Of a stretch of DNA of 64,000 nt, positions 8,398 through 18,516 are shown one piece after another. A model generated the notes under the pieces. The model was not told the origin of the DNA and did no database searches. It saw only the letters and a program-made list of their open reading frames with translations. Within the stretch, counting starts at the first letter, position 1, and every line of letters starts with the position of its first letter. The translations under genes were made by a program, and so were the position numbers. The stretch lies in NCBI RefSeq assembly GCF_002374835.1, contig NZ_NWVD01000001.1, positions 186,001 through 250,000 on the forward strand, in the 5' to 3' direction. The DNA comes from Sphingomonas ginsenosidimutans (GTDB taxonomy: Bacteria > Pseudomonadota > Alphaproteobacteria > Sphingomonadales > Sphingomonadaceae).

Positions 8398-9444
8398 GTG
8401 ACCGACGACGACGATTCCGACCGGCTGATAACGCCCGCCCGCCGCCCGGAGGACGTCGATGCGGCGCTGCGCCCGCGGCATCTGGACGAATTCGTCGGGC
8501 AGAAGGCGGCGCGCGAGAATCTGCGCGTGTTCATCCAGGCGGCGCGCGCGCGCGGCGATGCGCTGGACCATGTGCTGTTCTTCGGGCCGCCGGGGCTGGG
8601 CAAGACCACGCTGGCGCAGATCGTCGCACGTGAGATGGGCGTCGGTTTCCGCGCCACGTCCGGCCCGGTGATCGCCAAGTCGGGCGATCTGGCGGCGCTG
8701 CTGACCAATCTGGAGGACGGCGACGTCCTGTTCATCGACGAGATCCACCGGTTGCAGCCCGCGGTCGAGGAAGTGCTGTACCCCGCGATGGAGGATCGCG
8801 CGCTGGACCTGATGATCGGCGAGGGGCCGTCGGCGCGTAGCGTGCGCATCGATTTGCCGCGCTTCACATTGGTGGGCGCGACGACGCGGCAGGGGCTGCT
8901 GACGACGCCGCTGCGCGACCGCTTCGGCATCCCGATCCGGCTGCAATTCTACACCGTCGATGAACTGGAGCAGGTGGTGACGCGCGCCGCCGGGCTGCTG
9001 GACATGGGCATCGCGCGCGACGGCGCGACCGAGATCGCGCGCCGCTCGCGCGGCACCCCGCGGATCGCCGGGCGGCTGCTGCGCCGGGTGCGCGACTTCG
9101 CGGCGGTGGCGGGCGCCGCGGTGGTGGATGCGACGATCGCCGACCGCGCGCTCGACCGGCTGGAGGTCGACCGGCTGGGGCTGGACGCGATGGACCGCCG
9201 CTACCTGACGATGATCGCCGATATCTATCGCGGCGGGCCGGTGGGGGTGGAGACGCTGGCCGCCGGCCTGTCCGAACCGCGCGACACCATCGAGGAAGTG
9301 ATCGAGCCGTATCTGATCCAGCTGGGGCTGGTCGCGCGCACCGCACGCGGGCGCGTGCTGAACGCGGGCGGGTGGAAGCACCTGGGGCTGAACCCGCCGG
9401 CGGGATCGCAGGACGGACTGTTCGATACGGTCGACGAAGGGTGA
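8398..9444 (+). CDS. ruvB: Holliday junction branch-migration ATPase RuvB
   Basis: The 348-aa AAA+ protein carries Walker A GPPGLGKT at residues 63-70, Walker B with FIDEIHRLQ at about 113-120, sensor 1 in [20 protein letters not shown], and a C-terminal winged-helix domain. It starts at GTG 8398 (MTDDDDSD). It powers branch migration with RuvA. The three ruv genes form one operon ending here. Confidence 0.97.
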   Translation: MTDDDDSDRLITPARRPEDVDAALRPRHLDEFVGQKAARENLRVFIQAARARGDALDHVLFFGPPGLGKTTLAQIVAREMGVGFRATSGPVIAKSGDLAALLTNLEDGDVLFIDEIHRLQPAVEEVLYPAMEDRALDLMIGEGPSARSVRIDLPRFTLVGATTRQGLLTTPLRDRFGIPIRLQFYTVDELEQVVTRAAGLLDMGIARDGATEIARRSRGTPRIAGRLLRRVRDFAAVAGAAVVDATIADRALDRLEVDRLGLDAMDRRYLTMIADIYRGGPVGVETLAAGLSEPRDTIEEVIEPYLIQLGLVARTARGRVLNAGGWKHLGLNPPAGSQDGLFDTVDEG

Positions 9445-9495
9445 ACCCTTGCCCCGCCGGCGCGGTTTGATCCGCATCACTGGCGGGAGAGAGAC

Positions 9496-9843
9496 ATGCG
9501 CGTGATGACGGGACTGGGTGCCGTGGCGGCGTCGGTGTTGCTGGCGACGGGCGGCGCGGCGGCCGCGCAGGCGGTGCACGAGGGCGCGGGCGCCGAGATG
9601 CCGATGACCTGTGAGGATGGCGAGGCGCATATCACCGGGGCGAGCAACCGCATCGCCGTGCAGGGGCCGTGCCGCCTGCTGGTGATCGAGGGCGCGAGCA
9701 ACATCGTCACCGTCGACCTGACCGCCGATGCCGCGATCCGCGTTCGCGGGGCGGGCAACCGCGTGACGTGGCGCGCGCCGGGCAATGCGCGCCCGCGGAT
9801 AAGCAGCGCCGGGGCGGGCAATGTGATCCGGCGGATGCGGTAG
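9496..9843 (+). CDS. Secreted DUF3060 protein
   Basis: The 115-aa protein has a Sec signal peptide (cleavage near GGAAAAQA). It then shows repeated short beta strands of the form GASNRIAVQG, GASNIVTVDL and GAGNRVTW, as in DUF3060 proteins, which are predicted small beta-solenoid or sandwich folds. Two cysteines (MTCEDG and GPCRLL) may form a disulfide in the periplasm. Function is unknown. An AGAGAG-like purine tract precedes the ATG. Confidence 0.75.
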   Translation: MRVMTGLGAVAASVLLATGGAAAAQAVHEGAGAEMPMTCEDGEAHITGASNRIAVQGPCRLLVIEGASNIVTVDLTADAAIRVRGAGNRVTWRAPGNARPRISSAGAGNVIRRMR

Positions 9844-9993
9844 AGCGGGAGACGATGCTCCGTGCCCGGGCGTTCCCGACGCCGTCGACCCGTTCGGACC
9901 GGTGGACCTCGCGAGACGGGACGTTCTTTCCGCCCGACGAGAGTTGCAATATATCGACCGAAGTGACGAAGTAATCTCAGTTTCTTCACGGAG

Positions 9994-10015
9994 ATTTCAT
10001 TGCCGCGCATGAAAT
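9994..10015. promoter_or_regulatory. Inverted repeat ATTTCAT-N8-ATGAAAT, possible operator
   Basis: A perfect 7-bp dyad with an 8-base spacer lies in the 251-base gap upstream of the gene at 10095. The surrounding bases (9945-10030) are much more AT-rich than the rest of the window, as expected for a promoter. The half-site spacing would fit a dimeric regulator. No regulator is identifiable from the sequence. Confidence 0.35.
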
Positions 10016-10094
10016 ATCGGTAAGGTTTGCCGCGGATATTCTTGTTCGCGCGCAGCCATGATATCGGCTTCACGTCTACGATGAGGTGATGTCG

Positions 10095-10544
10095 ATGCGC
10101 ATTGTATGTTCGATCGCTGCCGTGGTTTCGATCGCGATCGCCGCGCAGGGTGCGCTGGCGCAGACCTATATCGTCCAGCGCCTGCCATCGGCGCCGCCGC
10201 AGGGTGTCCAGGCGATCAGGCTGTCCAAGGAGACGATGGCGGGGCAGAAGATCCGCTTGTGGTCGGCGGTGCTGCTCAATCCCGATTGCACGCCGTCGGG
10301 CACGATCACGTCGAGCGTGATCGATTCGCCGCGGCACGGGCAGCTCGACATCGTCGATGCGCCGACCTTCCCCAATTACCTGCCGCCCAATCCGCGCGTC
10401 GCGTGCGACCGCAAGGCGGTGCCAGGCAAGCAGGTGTTCTACACCCCCGCCGCGGATTTCCACGGCCGCGACCGGATGGTCTTCCAGAATGCGACGTCGG
10501 ACGGCTATGTCCGCCGCTTCACCGTCGACGTCCGTGTCGAGTGA
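10095..10544 (+). CDS. Secreted protein with cadherin/Ig-like beta-sandwich motif
   Basis: The 149-aa protein starts at the ATG at 10095, chosen because GAGGTG lies 6 bases upstream; ATG 10089 is the alternative. A signal peptide ends near GALAQ. The segment YTPAADFHGRDRMVFQ followed by GYVRRFTVDV matches the repeat seen in bacterial Ig-like and cadherin-like domains (P-x-DF-x-G-x-D). Two cysteines (NPDC, ACDR) may pair. Probably a single-domain periplasmic or surface protein of unknown role. It converges with the next gene. Confidence 0.65.
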   Translation: MRIVCSIAAVVSIAIAAQGALAQTYIVQRLPSAPPQGVQAIRLSKETMAGQKIRLWSAVLLNPDCTPSGTITSSVIDSPRHGQLDIVDAPTFPNYLPPNPRVACDRKAVPGKQVFYTPAADFHGRDRMVFQNATSDGYVRRFTVDVRVE

Positions 10545-10554
10545 GCGGCGGGCG

Positions 10555-11010
10555 TCAGCGCGGATGGCGGGCGTAGCGCGCGGCAAATTCCTGGTCGGAC
10601 ATCATCAGGTAGCGGATCGTGTCGATCAACGCCCACGGCCCGGTCAGGATCAGGCCGAGCATCGAGAGGCTGAGCAGCAGCATGGCCACACCCGATCCGT
10701 TGCGGCCCAGATAGAAGCGATGGATACCCAAGGTGCCGAGGAAGAAGGCGAGCACCGCCGCGACATATTTGTTGCGATCGCTGACCGGCAGCGCGGGGGG
10801 CGCCGGCGCGACCGCCGGTGCCGGGACGGCCGGCAGCGGGAAGACGTTGAGCGCGCGGGTGTCGCTGGTTTCGAAATCCACCGTCTGGCCGATCGCGGGT
10901 TCGCCGGCGGGCGCCCAATCCTCCGGCAGGAAGGTGTAGCGGCGCCCGTCGTCGCCGGCCAGCAGGCCGTGCCCGGTCCGAACATCCACCCCCAGAACCT
11001 GCCCGCGCAT
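10555..11010 (-). CDS. TM2-domain membrane protein with N-terminal cold-shock-like domain
   Basis: From the ATG at 11010 the product is 151 aa. Residues 1-60 (MRGQVLGVDVRTGHGLLAGD onward) look like a cold-shock/OB-type fold. A Pro/Ala linker follows, then a TM2 domain: two hydrophobic helices around FFLGTLGIHRFYLGR and a GPWALIDTIR turn. TM2 proteins are small inner-membrane proteins of uncertain function. The frame is open upstream to 11103, but that extension is arginine-rich and lacks a start signal. Confidence 0.78.
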   Translation of the reverse strand: MRGQVLGVDVRTGHGLLAGDDGRRYTFLPEDWAPAGEPAIGQTVDFETSDTRALNVFPLPAVPAPAVAPAPPALPVSDRNKYVAAVLAFFLGTLGIHRFYLGRNGSGVAMLLLSLSMLGLILTGPWALIDTIRYLMMSDQEFAARYARHPR

Positions 11011-11132
11011 TCCCGTCCCTTCCCGCCTTTCGTCTGCCGCGCCATGTTGGCATCGCCGCCGCGGAACGCAACGCGGCGCCGCGGTGAAAATGCTGCGTGG
11101 CACCCAAGCCCCGCGTCTGTTAGCCGTGGACC

Positions 11133-13403
11133 ATGCCCGTGTCAGCCGCCCGTTCCGCCCGTGAAATCCTGGTCAACCTGCACGACGTGATGGCCGCGCG
11201 ATCGAACGCGCAGGCCAAGCTGAATTCCGTGGTGGAGATCATCGGCGAAGCGCTGGATAGCGAGGTGTGCTCGATCTACCTGCTGCGCGAGGGCGTGCTG
11301 GAACTGTACGCCACGCGCGGGCTGGACCCGCAGGCGGTGCACGTCACCAAGCTGGCGCTGGGCGAGGGGCTGGTCGGCACGATCGCGGCGAACGGCGAGG
11401 TGCTGAACCTGGACGAAGCCGCCAGCCACCCCGATTTCGCGTACAAGCCGGAGACGGGCGAGGACCGGTTCCACAGCTTCGCCGGCGTCCCGATCATCCG
11501 GCGCGAGCGCGCGGTGGGGGTGCTGGCGGTGCAGCATGCCGATCCGCGCCGGTACGAGGATGTCGAGATCGAGGCGTTGCAGACGGTGGCGATGGTGCTG
11601 TCCGAACTGATCGCCAATGCCGGGCTGATCGACCAGGGCGGGCCGAAGGACCGGCCGCAGTCGACCGCGCCGACGCGGATCGCCGGGCAGAAGCTGGTCG
11701 ACGGCATGGCCGCGGGATGTGCGGTGTTCCACCAGCCGCGCATCCACATCGAACATACCGTCGCGGAGGATACCGAGGCGGAGCGCCACCGCGTCTATGC
11801 CGCGTTCGACAAGATGCGCGAACAGATCGACCGCATCGCGCGGGAAGCGGAATTCGGCGTCGGCGACGAACATCAGGAGGTGATCGCCACCTACAAGATG
11901 TTCGCTTACGACGAAGGCTGGGCGCGGCGAATCAACGAGGCGATCGACAGCGGGCTGACCGCCGAGGCGGCGATCGAGCGCGTCCAGCAGCGCACGCGCC
12001 AGCGGATGCGCGAGATTGACGACCCGCTGCTGGCCGACCGGATGCACGATCTGGAGGATCTGTCCAACCGGCTGCTGCGCATCGTCAGCGGCCAGATGGG
12101 CACCGCGGCGCAGCTTGGCCTGCGCCAGGACACGATCCTGATCGCGCGCAACCTGGGGCCGGCGGAGCTGCTGGAATATGACCGCCGCCGGTTGAAGGGC
12201 GTGGTGCTGGAGGAAGGGTCGCTGACCGCGCACGTGACGATCGTGGCGCGTGCGATGGGAGTGCCGGTGCTGGGCCGGGTGCGCGACGTGCGCCGGCTGA
12301 TCGCGGAAGGCGACCTGTTGCTGCTGGACGTGACGGAGGGGACGCTGACGGTGCGCCCTTCCGCCGCGATGGAGGAGGCATTCGACGCCAAGCTGGCCGC
12401 GCGGCAGAAGCGCAAGGCCGCCTATGCCGCGCTGCGCGATGTCGCGCCGGAGACGAAGGACGGCCATCGCGTGACCGTGATGGTGAATGCCGGGCTGCGC
12501 GACGACGTCGCCGCGCTGGATGTCACCGGCGCGGACGGGATCGGGCTGTTCCGCACCGAATTCCAGTTCCTGGTGTCGGCCACGCTGCCGCAGCGCGAGC
12601 GCCAGCAGCGCTTGTACCGCGAAGTGCTGGACGCTGCGGGGCCGCGGCCGGTGATCTTCCGTACCGTCGACATCGGCGGGGACAAGGCGTTGCCGTACCT
12701 GACCAGCGTCGATGCCGACGAGGAGAATCCGGCGATGGGCTGGCGCGCGCTGCGGCTGGCGCTGGAGCGCGACGGATTGATGAAGGCGCAGGCGCGCGCG
12801 CTGTTGGAGGCGGCGGCGGGGCGCACGCTGAACGTGATGTTCCCGATGGTGTCGGAGGCGTGGGAGTTCGACCAGGCGCGCGACCTGTTCGAGGCGCAGC
12901 GCGTGTTCCTGTCCGGGCGCGGTAAGCGGATGCCGCTGGAGATCCGCTATGGCGCGATGCTGGAAGTACCGGCGCTCGCCTATCAGCTCGACCTGCTGCT
13001 GCCCAAGGTCGATTTCCTGTCGATCGGCACCAACGACCTGACGCAGTTCCTGTTCGCCGCCGATCGCGCCAATCCGAAGCTGGCGGAACGCTACGACTGG
13101 CTGTCTCCGTCGATCCTGCGGTTCCTGAAGGCGGTGGCGGAGCCGGCGCGCGCGGCGGGCGTGCCGCTGGGCGTGTGCGGCGAGATGGGCGGGCGCCCGC
13201 TGGAGGCGATGGCGCTGATCGGGCTGGGGATCGACCGGCTGTCGATCACCCCGGCGGCGGTGGGACCGATCAAGGCGATGATCCGTTCGCTGGACCACAC
13301 CCCGCTGGTCGGCTTCGTCGGCGAATTGCTGGCGCATCCGCCCGCCGACATGCGCGGCGCGCTGGCCGGCTGGGCGGCGGCGCAGGGTGTCGAGCTGGCC
13401 TGA
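11133..13403 (+). CDS. ptsP: Phosphoenolpyruvate-protein phosphotransferase PtsP (EI-Ntr)
   Basis: The 756-aa protein has an N-terminal GAF domain (about 20-165) followed by a complete enzyme I module. The phospho-accepting histidine is H367 in EEGSLTAHVTIVARAMG. The PEP-binding barrel shows GADGIGLFRTEFQFL, IFRTVDIGGDK and GVCGEMGG. The GAF domain marks it as the nitrogen-type EI, which passes phosphate to NPr and EIIA-Ntr to signal nitrogen and carbon status. The partners are not in this window. Confidence 0.95.
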   Translation: MPVSAARSAREILVNLHDVMAARSNAQAKLNSVVEIIGEALDSEVCSIYLLREGVLELYATRGLDPQAVHVTKLALGEGLVGTIAANGEVLNLDEAASHPDFAYKPETGEDRFHSFAGVPIIRRERAVGVLAVQHADPRRYEDVEIEALQTVAMVLSELIANAGLIDQGGPKDRPQSTAPTRIAGQKLVDGMAAGCAVFHQPRIHIEHTVAEDTEAERHRVYAAFDKMREQIDRIAREAEFGVGDEHQEVIATYKMFAYDEGWARRINEAIDSGLTAEAAIERVQQRTRQRMREIDDPLLADRMHDLEDLSNRLLRIVSGQMGTAAQLGLRQDTILIARNLGPAELLEYDRRRLKGVVLEEGSLTAHVTIVARAMGVPVLGRVRDVRRLIAEGDLLLLDVTEGTLTVRPSAAMEEAFDAKLAARQKRKAAYAALRDVAPETKDGHRVTVMVNAGLRDDVAALDVTGADGIGLFRTEFQFLVSATLPQRERQQRLYREVLDAAGPRPVIFRTVDIGGDKALPYLTSVDADEENPAMGWRALRLALERDGLMKAQARALLEAAAGRTLNVMFPMVSEAWEFDQARDLFEAQRVFLSGRGKRMPLEIRYGAMLEVPALAYQLDLLLPKVDFLSIGTNDLTQFLFAADRANPKLAERYDWLSPSILRFLKAVAEPARAAGVPLGVCGEMGGRPLEAMALIGLGIDRLSITPAAVGPIKAMIRSLDHTPLVGFVGELLAHPPADMRGALAGWAAAQGVELA

Positions 13404-13563
13404 CGGTGAAGCTGCGCCCGCGCGAAAGCGGGTGACCGGGGCGGCTTTGCGACAAAGCGAGCCGGGGCGCACGACGGGGATCGGTTGACACCCAAGGGAC
13501 GCTTTGGGAGACGAACGCTTTCTCCGCGAGCAAACGGGGATGGCGCGGGGGTCGGAGACGATA

Positions 13564-14475
13564 ATGAGCGATGGTGAGCATCCCGCACAGGCGGCAGCGG
13601 CGCCGGGCACGATCGGTGCCCGGCTGCGCGCCGCGCGCGAGGCGCAGGGCTTGTCGGTGGCGGAAGTCGCCGCCCGCACCCGCGTGACGCAGCGGTTCCT
13701 GGAAGCGCTGGAGAACGACCGGCTCGATCTGTTGCCGTCGCCCACCTATGCCTCCGGCTTCGCGCGCGCTTATGCCCGCGCGGTCGGGCTGGACCCCGCC
13801 GACGTCGGCCGCGACATCCGCGGCGAGCTGGCGCGCGGCGCGATGCCGATCCGCCAGCACCATATCGAGGAGATCGCCGATCCGGCGCGCGGGCCGTCGC
13901 GCGGGGTGGTGATCGTCGCCGCCGGGCTGGCGCTGGCGGTGCTGGTGCTGGGGCTGTTGTGGCTGTCCACCGGCATGATGCGCGGCACGCAGGAGGCGCC
14001 GGCGACGGCCGCGTCGCCCACGCCCGTCGCGGCCAGCCGCCCGGTCCCCGCCGCCAGCACCGCCGCCCCCGCGGGCAAGGTGGTGCTGACCGCGCGCGAC
14101 GAGGTGTGGATGCGCGTCTATGACGCCAACAACCAGACGCTGTTCCTGGGCACCAAGAAGAAGGGCGAGACGTTCGAGGTGCCCGCCACCGCCGACCGTC
14201 CGATGATCAACGTCGGCCGGCCCGACCAGCTGGCGATCACTGTCGACGGGCGCGAGGTGCCGGCGCTGGGCGACGGGAAGCGGGCGATCAAGGATGTCGG
14301 CATCAGTGCCGCGGCACTGGCGGCGCGCGGCGGCGGCGCGGCGACGCCGGCGGCGGCCCCGACGGCGCGCGCGACCGGAACGACGGGCGGCGTGCCCGCG
14401 GCGTTCCAGTCGCCCGCACCGGCCGCTTCCGCACGGGCCGGCTCCGCCTCTTCCGCGGGGAACACGCCGGACTGA
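13564..14475 (+). CDS. RodZ-like helix-turn-helix membrane protein (DUF4115)
   Basis: Start is ATG 13564, with GGAG 6 bases upstream; the frame is open further left without a good start. The 303-aa protein has an N-terminal XRE-type HTH (TIGARLRAAREAQGLSVAEV to YASGFARAYARAVG). One transmembrane helix follows (VVIVAAGLALAVLVLGLLWL, about 116-135), then a Pro/Ala linker and a periplasmic DUF4115 beta domain (LTARDEVWMRVYDANNQTLF). This is the layout of RodZ, the cell-shape protein that links MreB to the envelope. The low-complexity tail is species-specific. Confidence 0.85.
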   Translation: MSDGEHPAQAAAAPGTIGARLRAAREAQGLSVAEVAARTRVTQRFLEALENDRLDLLPSPTYASGFARAYARAVGLDPADVGRDIRGELARGAMPIRQHHIEEIADPARGPSRGVVIVAAGLALAVLVLGLLWLSTGMMRGTQEAPATAASPTPVAASRPVPAASTAAPAGKVVLTARDEVWMRVYDANNQTLFLGTKKKGETFEVPATADRPMINVGRPDQLAITVDGREVPALGDGKRAIKDVGISAAALAARGGGAATPAAAPTARATGTTGGVPAAFQSPAPAASARAGSASSAGNTPD

Positions 14476-14561
14476 GTCGCGCGAATCCTGCTTCAGGCTG
14501 GCGACAGCCATGGGGGGGTGATTATGGTCGCCGGATGAGCGACGCCGGGGGTATCAAGGGC

Positions 14562-15476
14562 ATGAACAGGTTTCTAATCGGGGCGGGCACGGCCGCCATG
14601 CTGGCGACGGGCGCGGCGGTACCGGCCGGGGCGCAGCAGGGCGCCCCACTGGAGGGCCGCGTCGGCCGGCTGGAGAGCGAGATGCGCGCGGTGCAGCGCA
14701 AGGTGTTCCCGAACGGCGCCGCGCAGATGGTGGAGCCGCAGATCGCGCCGTCCACCCCGGCCCCGTCGCCGGTCGGCGTGCCGGCCAGCAGCGCGGTCGC
14801 CGACCTGTCGTCGCGCGTCACCTCGCTGGAACAGCAGATGGCGTCGATGACCGGGCAGATCGAGCTGACGCAGCACAAGCTGCGAATGCTGGAGGAGCAG
14901 TTCACCGCCTATCGCACCGCCACCGACGCGAAGCTGGCGGCCGGTGCCGCCCCGGCGTCGCCCGTGCCGGCGGCCGATGTGGCCGCCACCGGTGACGTGC
15001 GCGTGCCGACTGCGCCGCGCCCGGCGCCCACGCCGACGCCGACGCCGGCCGCTGCCGTCGCCGGCGTGGAGAAGCCCGATACCGGCGACGCGGCGGAGGA
15101 TGCGTATCTCTACGGCTATCGCCTGTGGGCGGCGAAGAAATACCCGGAGGCGCAGGCGCAGCTGAAGAAGATGGTCGCGGATTTCCCCAAGAGCCGCCGC
15201 GCCAGCTTCGCGCAGAACCTGCTCGGCCGCGCCTATCTGGACGACGGCAAGCCCAGCCTGGCGTCGATCGCCTTCTACGACAATTACAAGAAATACCCGG
15301 ATGGCGAGCGTGCGCCCGACAGCCTGTTCTATCTGGGCAGCGCGTTGATGAAGCTCAACAAGCCGGCGGATGCGTGCAAGGTCTATGGTGAGTTGACCGA
15401 CGTGTACGGCGACAAGATCTCGGCGGGCATGAAGGCCGATGTCGCCAAGGCGCGCACCACCGCCAAGTGCAAGTGA
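14562..15476 (+). CDS. cpoB: Tol-Pal cell division coordinator YbgF/CpoB
   Basis: This periplasmic protein is 304 aa from ATG 14562, the start that gives a clean signal peptide (MNRFLIGAGTAAMLATGAAV). An upstream ATG at 14535 would add nine residues. After the signal comes a coiled-coil region (LEGRVGRLESEMRAVQRKVF and VADLSSRVTSLEQQMASMTG), a Pro/Ala linker, and C-terminal TPRs (AYLYGYRLWAAKKYPEAQAQ and GRAYLDDGKPSLASIAFYDN). It links the Tol-Pal machine to peptidoglycan synthesis at the septum. tilS follows after one base. Confidence 0.88.
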   Translation: MNRFLIGAGTAAMLATGAAVPAGAQQGAPLEGRVGRLESEMRAVQRKVFPNGAAQMVEPQIAPSTPAPSPVGVPASSAVADLSSRVTSLEQQMASMTGQIELTQHKLRMLEEQFTAYRTATDAKLAAGAAPASPVPAADVAATGDVRVPTAPRPAPTPTPTPAAAVAGVEKPDTGDAAEDAYLYGYRLWAAKKYPEAQAQLKKMVADFPKSRRASFAQNLLGRAYLDDGKPSLASIAFYDNYKKYPDGERAPDSLFYLGSALMKLNKPADACKVYGELTDVYGDKISAGMKADVAKARTTAKCK

Positions 15477-15477
15477 G

Positions 15478-16482
15478 ATGATGCCGGTGCCGCCGCCCGA
15501 CGCGGCGGTGGCGCGGTTCCGCGACGACGTCGCGCGGGTGGCGGCGGCGGCGTTCGATGGCGCGGCGCCCGCGGCCGATGCGCGGATCGCGCTGGCGGTA
15601 TCGGGCGGGGCGGACAGCATGGCGATGCTGGCGCTGGCGGTTGCCGCCTTTCCGGGCCGCACCGTGGCGGCGACGTTCGACCATCGCCTGCGCGCCGCTT
15701 CGGCGGACGAGGCCGCGATGGTGGCGCGCGCCTGCGCCTCGCTGGAGGTGCCGCATCGGACATTGGCCCCGCCCGATGCGATCGCGGGAAGTAGTATCCA
15801 GATGCGCGCGCGGCGCGCGCGCTATGCCGCATTGTCGGCATGGGCTGACGCGGCGGGGGCGGCGATGCTGCTGACCGCGCACCATGCCGACGACCAGGCC
15901 GAGACGCTGCTGATGCGGCTGAACCGCGGCGCGGGGGTGGCGGGGCTGGCGGCGATCCGCCCGTGGCGGTTCGACGGCGACGTGGCGGTGCTGCGCCCGC
16001 TGCTGGGCTGGCGCCGGGCGGAATTGCGCTTGGTGGCGCAGGCGGCGGCCATGCCGTTCGTGGACGATCCGTCGAACGACGATCCGCGCCACGACCGGAC
16101 GCGGATGCGCGCGCTGCTGGCCGCCACCCCGGCGTTGGACCCGGTGCGGCTTGCGGCGTCGGCGGCGTGGCTGGCGGAGGCGGAGGCGGTGCTGGCGCGG
16201 CTGGCCGGGCGGCTGTGGGAGGAACGCTGGCGCGGCCCCGACCGGCCCTTCGCGGTGGCGGAGGAGGAACGCGAGCTGCGCCGCCGGCTGGTGCGCCGCG
16301 CGATCATCGCGGTGCGCGAATCGGCGGCGATCACCCTGCCCGCGTTTGACGATTCGACCAATGTCGAACCGCTGCTGGACGCGCTGGAGGCGGGGCGGGT
16401 GGCGGTGCAGGGCGGGGTGAAAGTGGCCGCGACGCCCGCAGGATGGCAGTTTTCGGTGGCTCCACCGCGTCGATCAGTCTGA
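15478..16482 (+). CDS. tilS: tRNA(Ile)-lysidine synthetase TilS
   Basis: From ATG 15478 the product is 334 aa. The PP-loop ATPase motif is ALAVSGGADSMAMLAL, followed by TFDHRLRAAS and TAHHADDQAETLLMRL. TilS adds lysine to C34 of tRNA-Ile(CAU) so that it reads AUA. The C-terminal region is short compared with E. coli TilS, which is common in this group. It sits 1 base after cpoB and 63 bases before ftsH, matching the widespread tilS-ftsH linkage. Confidence 0.93.
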   Translation: MMPVPPPDAAVARFRDDVARVAAAAFDGAAPAADARIALAVSGGADSMAMLALAVAAFPGRTVAATFDHRLRAASADEAAMVARACASLEVPHRTLAPPDAIAGSSIQMRARRARYAALSAWADAAGAAMLLTAHHADDQAETLLMRLNRGAGVAGLAAIRPWRFDGDVAVLRPLLGWRRAELRLVAQAAAMPFVDDPSNDDPRHDRTRMRALLAATPALDPVRLAASAAWLAEAEAVLARLAGRLWEERWRGPDRPFAVAEEERELRRRLVRRAIIAVRESAAITLPAFDDSTNVEPLLDALEAGRVAVQGGVKVAATPAGWQFSVAPPRRSV

Positions 16483-16545
16483 CCGACGTTGTTCCATTGC
16501 CATTAACCCTCGCCGCCCTACATTGCGGATGACGAAAGGTAGCGC

Positions 16546-18516
16546 ATGAACGACAACGACCGGCAGCCCAATGGCGAGAATGGCGGCGGTGGCCCCAATC
16601 CGTGGATGAAAAGCCTGCTGATCTGGGTCGGCGTGCTGTTGTCGCTCGCGCTGGTCGTGACGGTGCTGGGCGGCGGCAATTCCACCGCGCAGGGCAATAC
16701 GATCGCCTATTCGACCTTCCTAGACAAGGTGGACGAGGGGACGGTCAAGAGCGTGAACGTGTCGCGCGATATGATCTCAGGCAGCTTTTCCAGTGGCGAC
16801 AAGTTCCGCACCTACCCGGTACAGGATTCGGGGCTGATGGACCGGCTGCGCAAGTCCGGCGTCGAGGTGGCGGGCAAGCCTGAGGAAGGTCCGTCGATCT
16901 GGCTGCTGATGCTGTACAATTCTCTGCCGTTCCTGCTGTTCATCGGCATCGCCTTCTTCGTGCTGCGGCAGATGCAGAAGGGCGGCGGCGCGGGCGGGGC
17001 AATGGGCTTCGGCAAGAGCCGCGCGCGGATGCTGACGCAGAAGGAAGGCAAGGTCACGTTCGACGACGTCGCGGGCATCGACGAGGCGCGCGCCGAGCTG
17101 ACCGAGATCGTCGATTTCCTGAAGGATCCGTCGAAGTTCGCGCGGCTGGGCGGCAAGATTCCCAAGGGGGCGCTGCTGGTCGGATCGCCCGGTACCGGCA
17201 AGACGCTGCTGGCGCGCGCGATCGCGGGCGAGGCGGGCGTGCCGTTCTTCACCATCTCCGGGTCGGACTTCGTCGAGATGTTCGTTGGCGTCGGCGCCAG
17301 CCGCGTGCGCGACATGTTCGAACAGGCCAAGAAGAGCGCGCCGTGCATCGTCTTCATCGACGAGATCGACGCGGTCGGCCGGCACCGCGGTGCGGGGCTG
17401 GGCAACGGCAATGACGAGCGCGAGCAGACGCTGAACCAGCTGCTGGTCGAGATGGACGGTTTCGAAGCCAACGAAGGCATCATCATCGTCGCGGCGACCA
17501 ACCGCCCCGACGTGCTCGACCCCGCGCTGCTGCGTCCCGGCCGGTTCGACCGGCAGGTGGTGGTGCCGCGCCCGGACATCGAGGGCCGCGTCAAGATCCT
17601 CGAAGTCCATATGAAGAAGGTGCCGCTGGCCCCCGACGTCGATGCGCGCACGATCGCGCGCGGCACGCCGGGCTTCTCGGGCGCGGACCTCGCCAATCTT
17701 GTTAACGAGGCCGCGCTGATGGGCGCGCGCAAGGGTAAGCGGCTGGTCGCGATGGCCGAGTTCGAGGAGGCAAAGGACAAGGTCATGATGGGCGCCGAGC
17801 GGCGTTCGATGGTGATGACCGAGGACGAGAAGCGGATGACCGCCTATCACGAGGCGGGCCATGCGATCGTCGCGCTGCACGAGCCAGCGTCCGACCCGAT
17901 CCACAAGGCGACGATCATCCCGCGCGGCCGCGCGCTGGGCATGGTGATGCGCCTGCCTGAGCGCGACAGCTACAGCTATCACCGCGACAAGATGTACGCG
18001 AACCTGGCGGTGGCGATGGGCGGGCGCGTGGCCGAGGAGATCATCTTCGGCTATGACAAGGTATCGTCGGGCGCATCGGGCGACATCCAGTACGCCACCG
18101 GCCTCGCCCGCGACATGGTCACCAAATGGGGCATGTCCGACAAGGTCGGCCCGGTCGAATATGCGCAGCCCGAGGGCGAGAGCTTCCTGGGTTATTCGTC
18201 CAGCCAGCCGGTGCGCATGTCGAACCAGACCGCGCAATTGATCGACGACGAGATCAAGTCGATCGTCGAGGGTGGGCTGCACCGCGCCAAGCAGGTGCTG
18301 ACCGACCATATCGACCAGCTGCACACGCTGGCGGGCGCGCTGCTGGAATATGAGACGCTGTCCGGTGAGGAGATCAAGCGGCTGATCGCGGGCGAGGATA
18401 TCGGCCGGCAGGATCAGGGACCGAAGACGCGGACGGTGCCGACCGCGGGCACGTCGATCCCGAAGACGCGGCGTCCGTCGGGGCCGTTCGGCAATCCGTC
18501 GCCCGCCGGCGCCTGA
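16546..18516 (+). CDS. ftsH: ATP-dependent zinc metalloprotease FtsH
   Basis: The 656-aa inner-membrane protease has two transmembrane helices (about 23-42 and 118-140) flanking a periplasmic segment. The AAA domain carries Walker A GSPGTGKT at 213-220 and [16 protein letters not shown] as Walker B, plus the second-region arginines in LRPGRFDRQ. The zinc site HEAGH is at residues 435-439. FtsH degrades damaged membrane proteins and regulators. The C-terminal tail after about 600 is Pro-rich and disordered. Confidence 0.97.
   Translation: MNDNDRQPNGENGGGGPNPWMKSLLIWVGVLLSLALVVTVLGGGNSTAQGNTIAYSTFLDKVDEGTVKSVNVSRDMISGSFSSGDKFRTYPVQDSGLMDRLRKSGVEVAGKPEEGPSIWLLMLYNSLPFLLFIGIAFFVLRQMQKGGGAGGAMGFGKSRARMLTQKEGKVTFDDVAGIDEARAELTEIVDFLKDPSKFARLGGKIPKGALLVGSPGTGKTLLARAIAGEAGVPFFTISGSDFVEMFVGVGASRVRDMFEQAKKSAPCIVFIDEIDAVGRHRGAGLGNGNDEREQTLNQLLVEMDGFEANEGIIIVAATNRPDVLDPALLRPGRFDRQVVVPRPDIEGRVKILEVHMKKVPLAPDVDARTIARGTPGFSGADLANLVNEAALMGARKGKRLVAMAEFEEAKDKVMMGAERRSMVMTEDEKRMTAYHEAGHAIVALHEPASDPIHKATIIPRGRALGMVMRLPERDSYSYHRDKMYANLAVAMGGRVAEEIIFGYDKVSSGASGDIQYATGLARDMVTKWGMSDKVGPVEYAQPEGESFLGYSSSQPVRMSNQTAQLIDDEIKSIVEGGLHRAKQVLTDHIDQLHTLAGALLEYETLSGEEIKRLIAGEDIGRQDQGPKTRTVPTAGTSIPKTRRPSGPFGNPSPAGA

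Noticed and set aside
7699..9630. 643-codon minus-strand frame opposite ruvA and ruvB
   Set aside because: Shadow of highly conserved genes; no recognisable domain.
13414..13500. Small CCCGC/GCGGG hairpins between ptsP and the RodZ-like gene considered as an RNA gene
   Set aside because: The stems are only 5 bp, there is no T-run, and no known RNA pattern fits; probably local GC-rich structure.
11142..13745. 867-codon minus-strand frame opposite ptsP
   Set aside because: Antisense shadow: composition is rich in Arg, Gln and His and no family motif is present, while ptsP on the other strand is complete.
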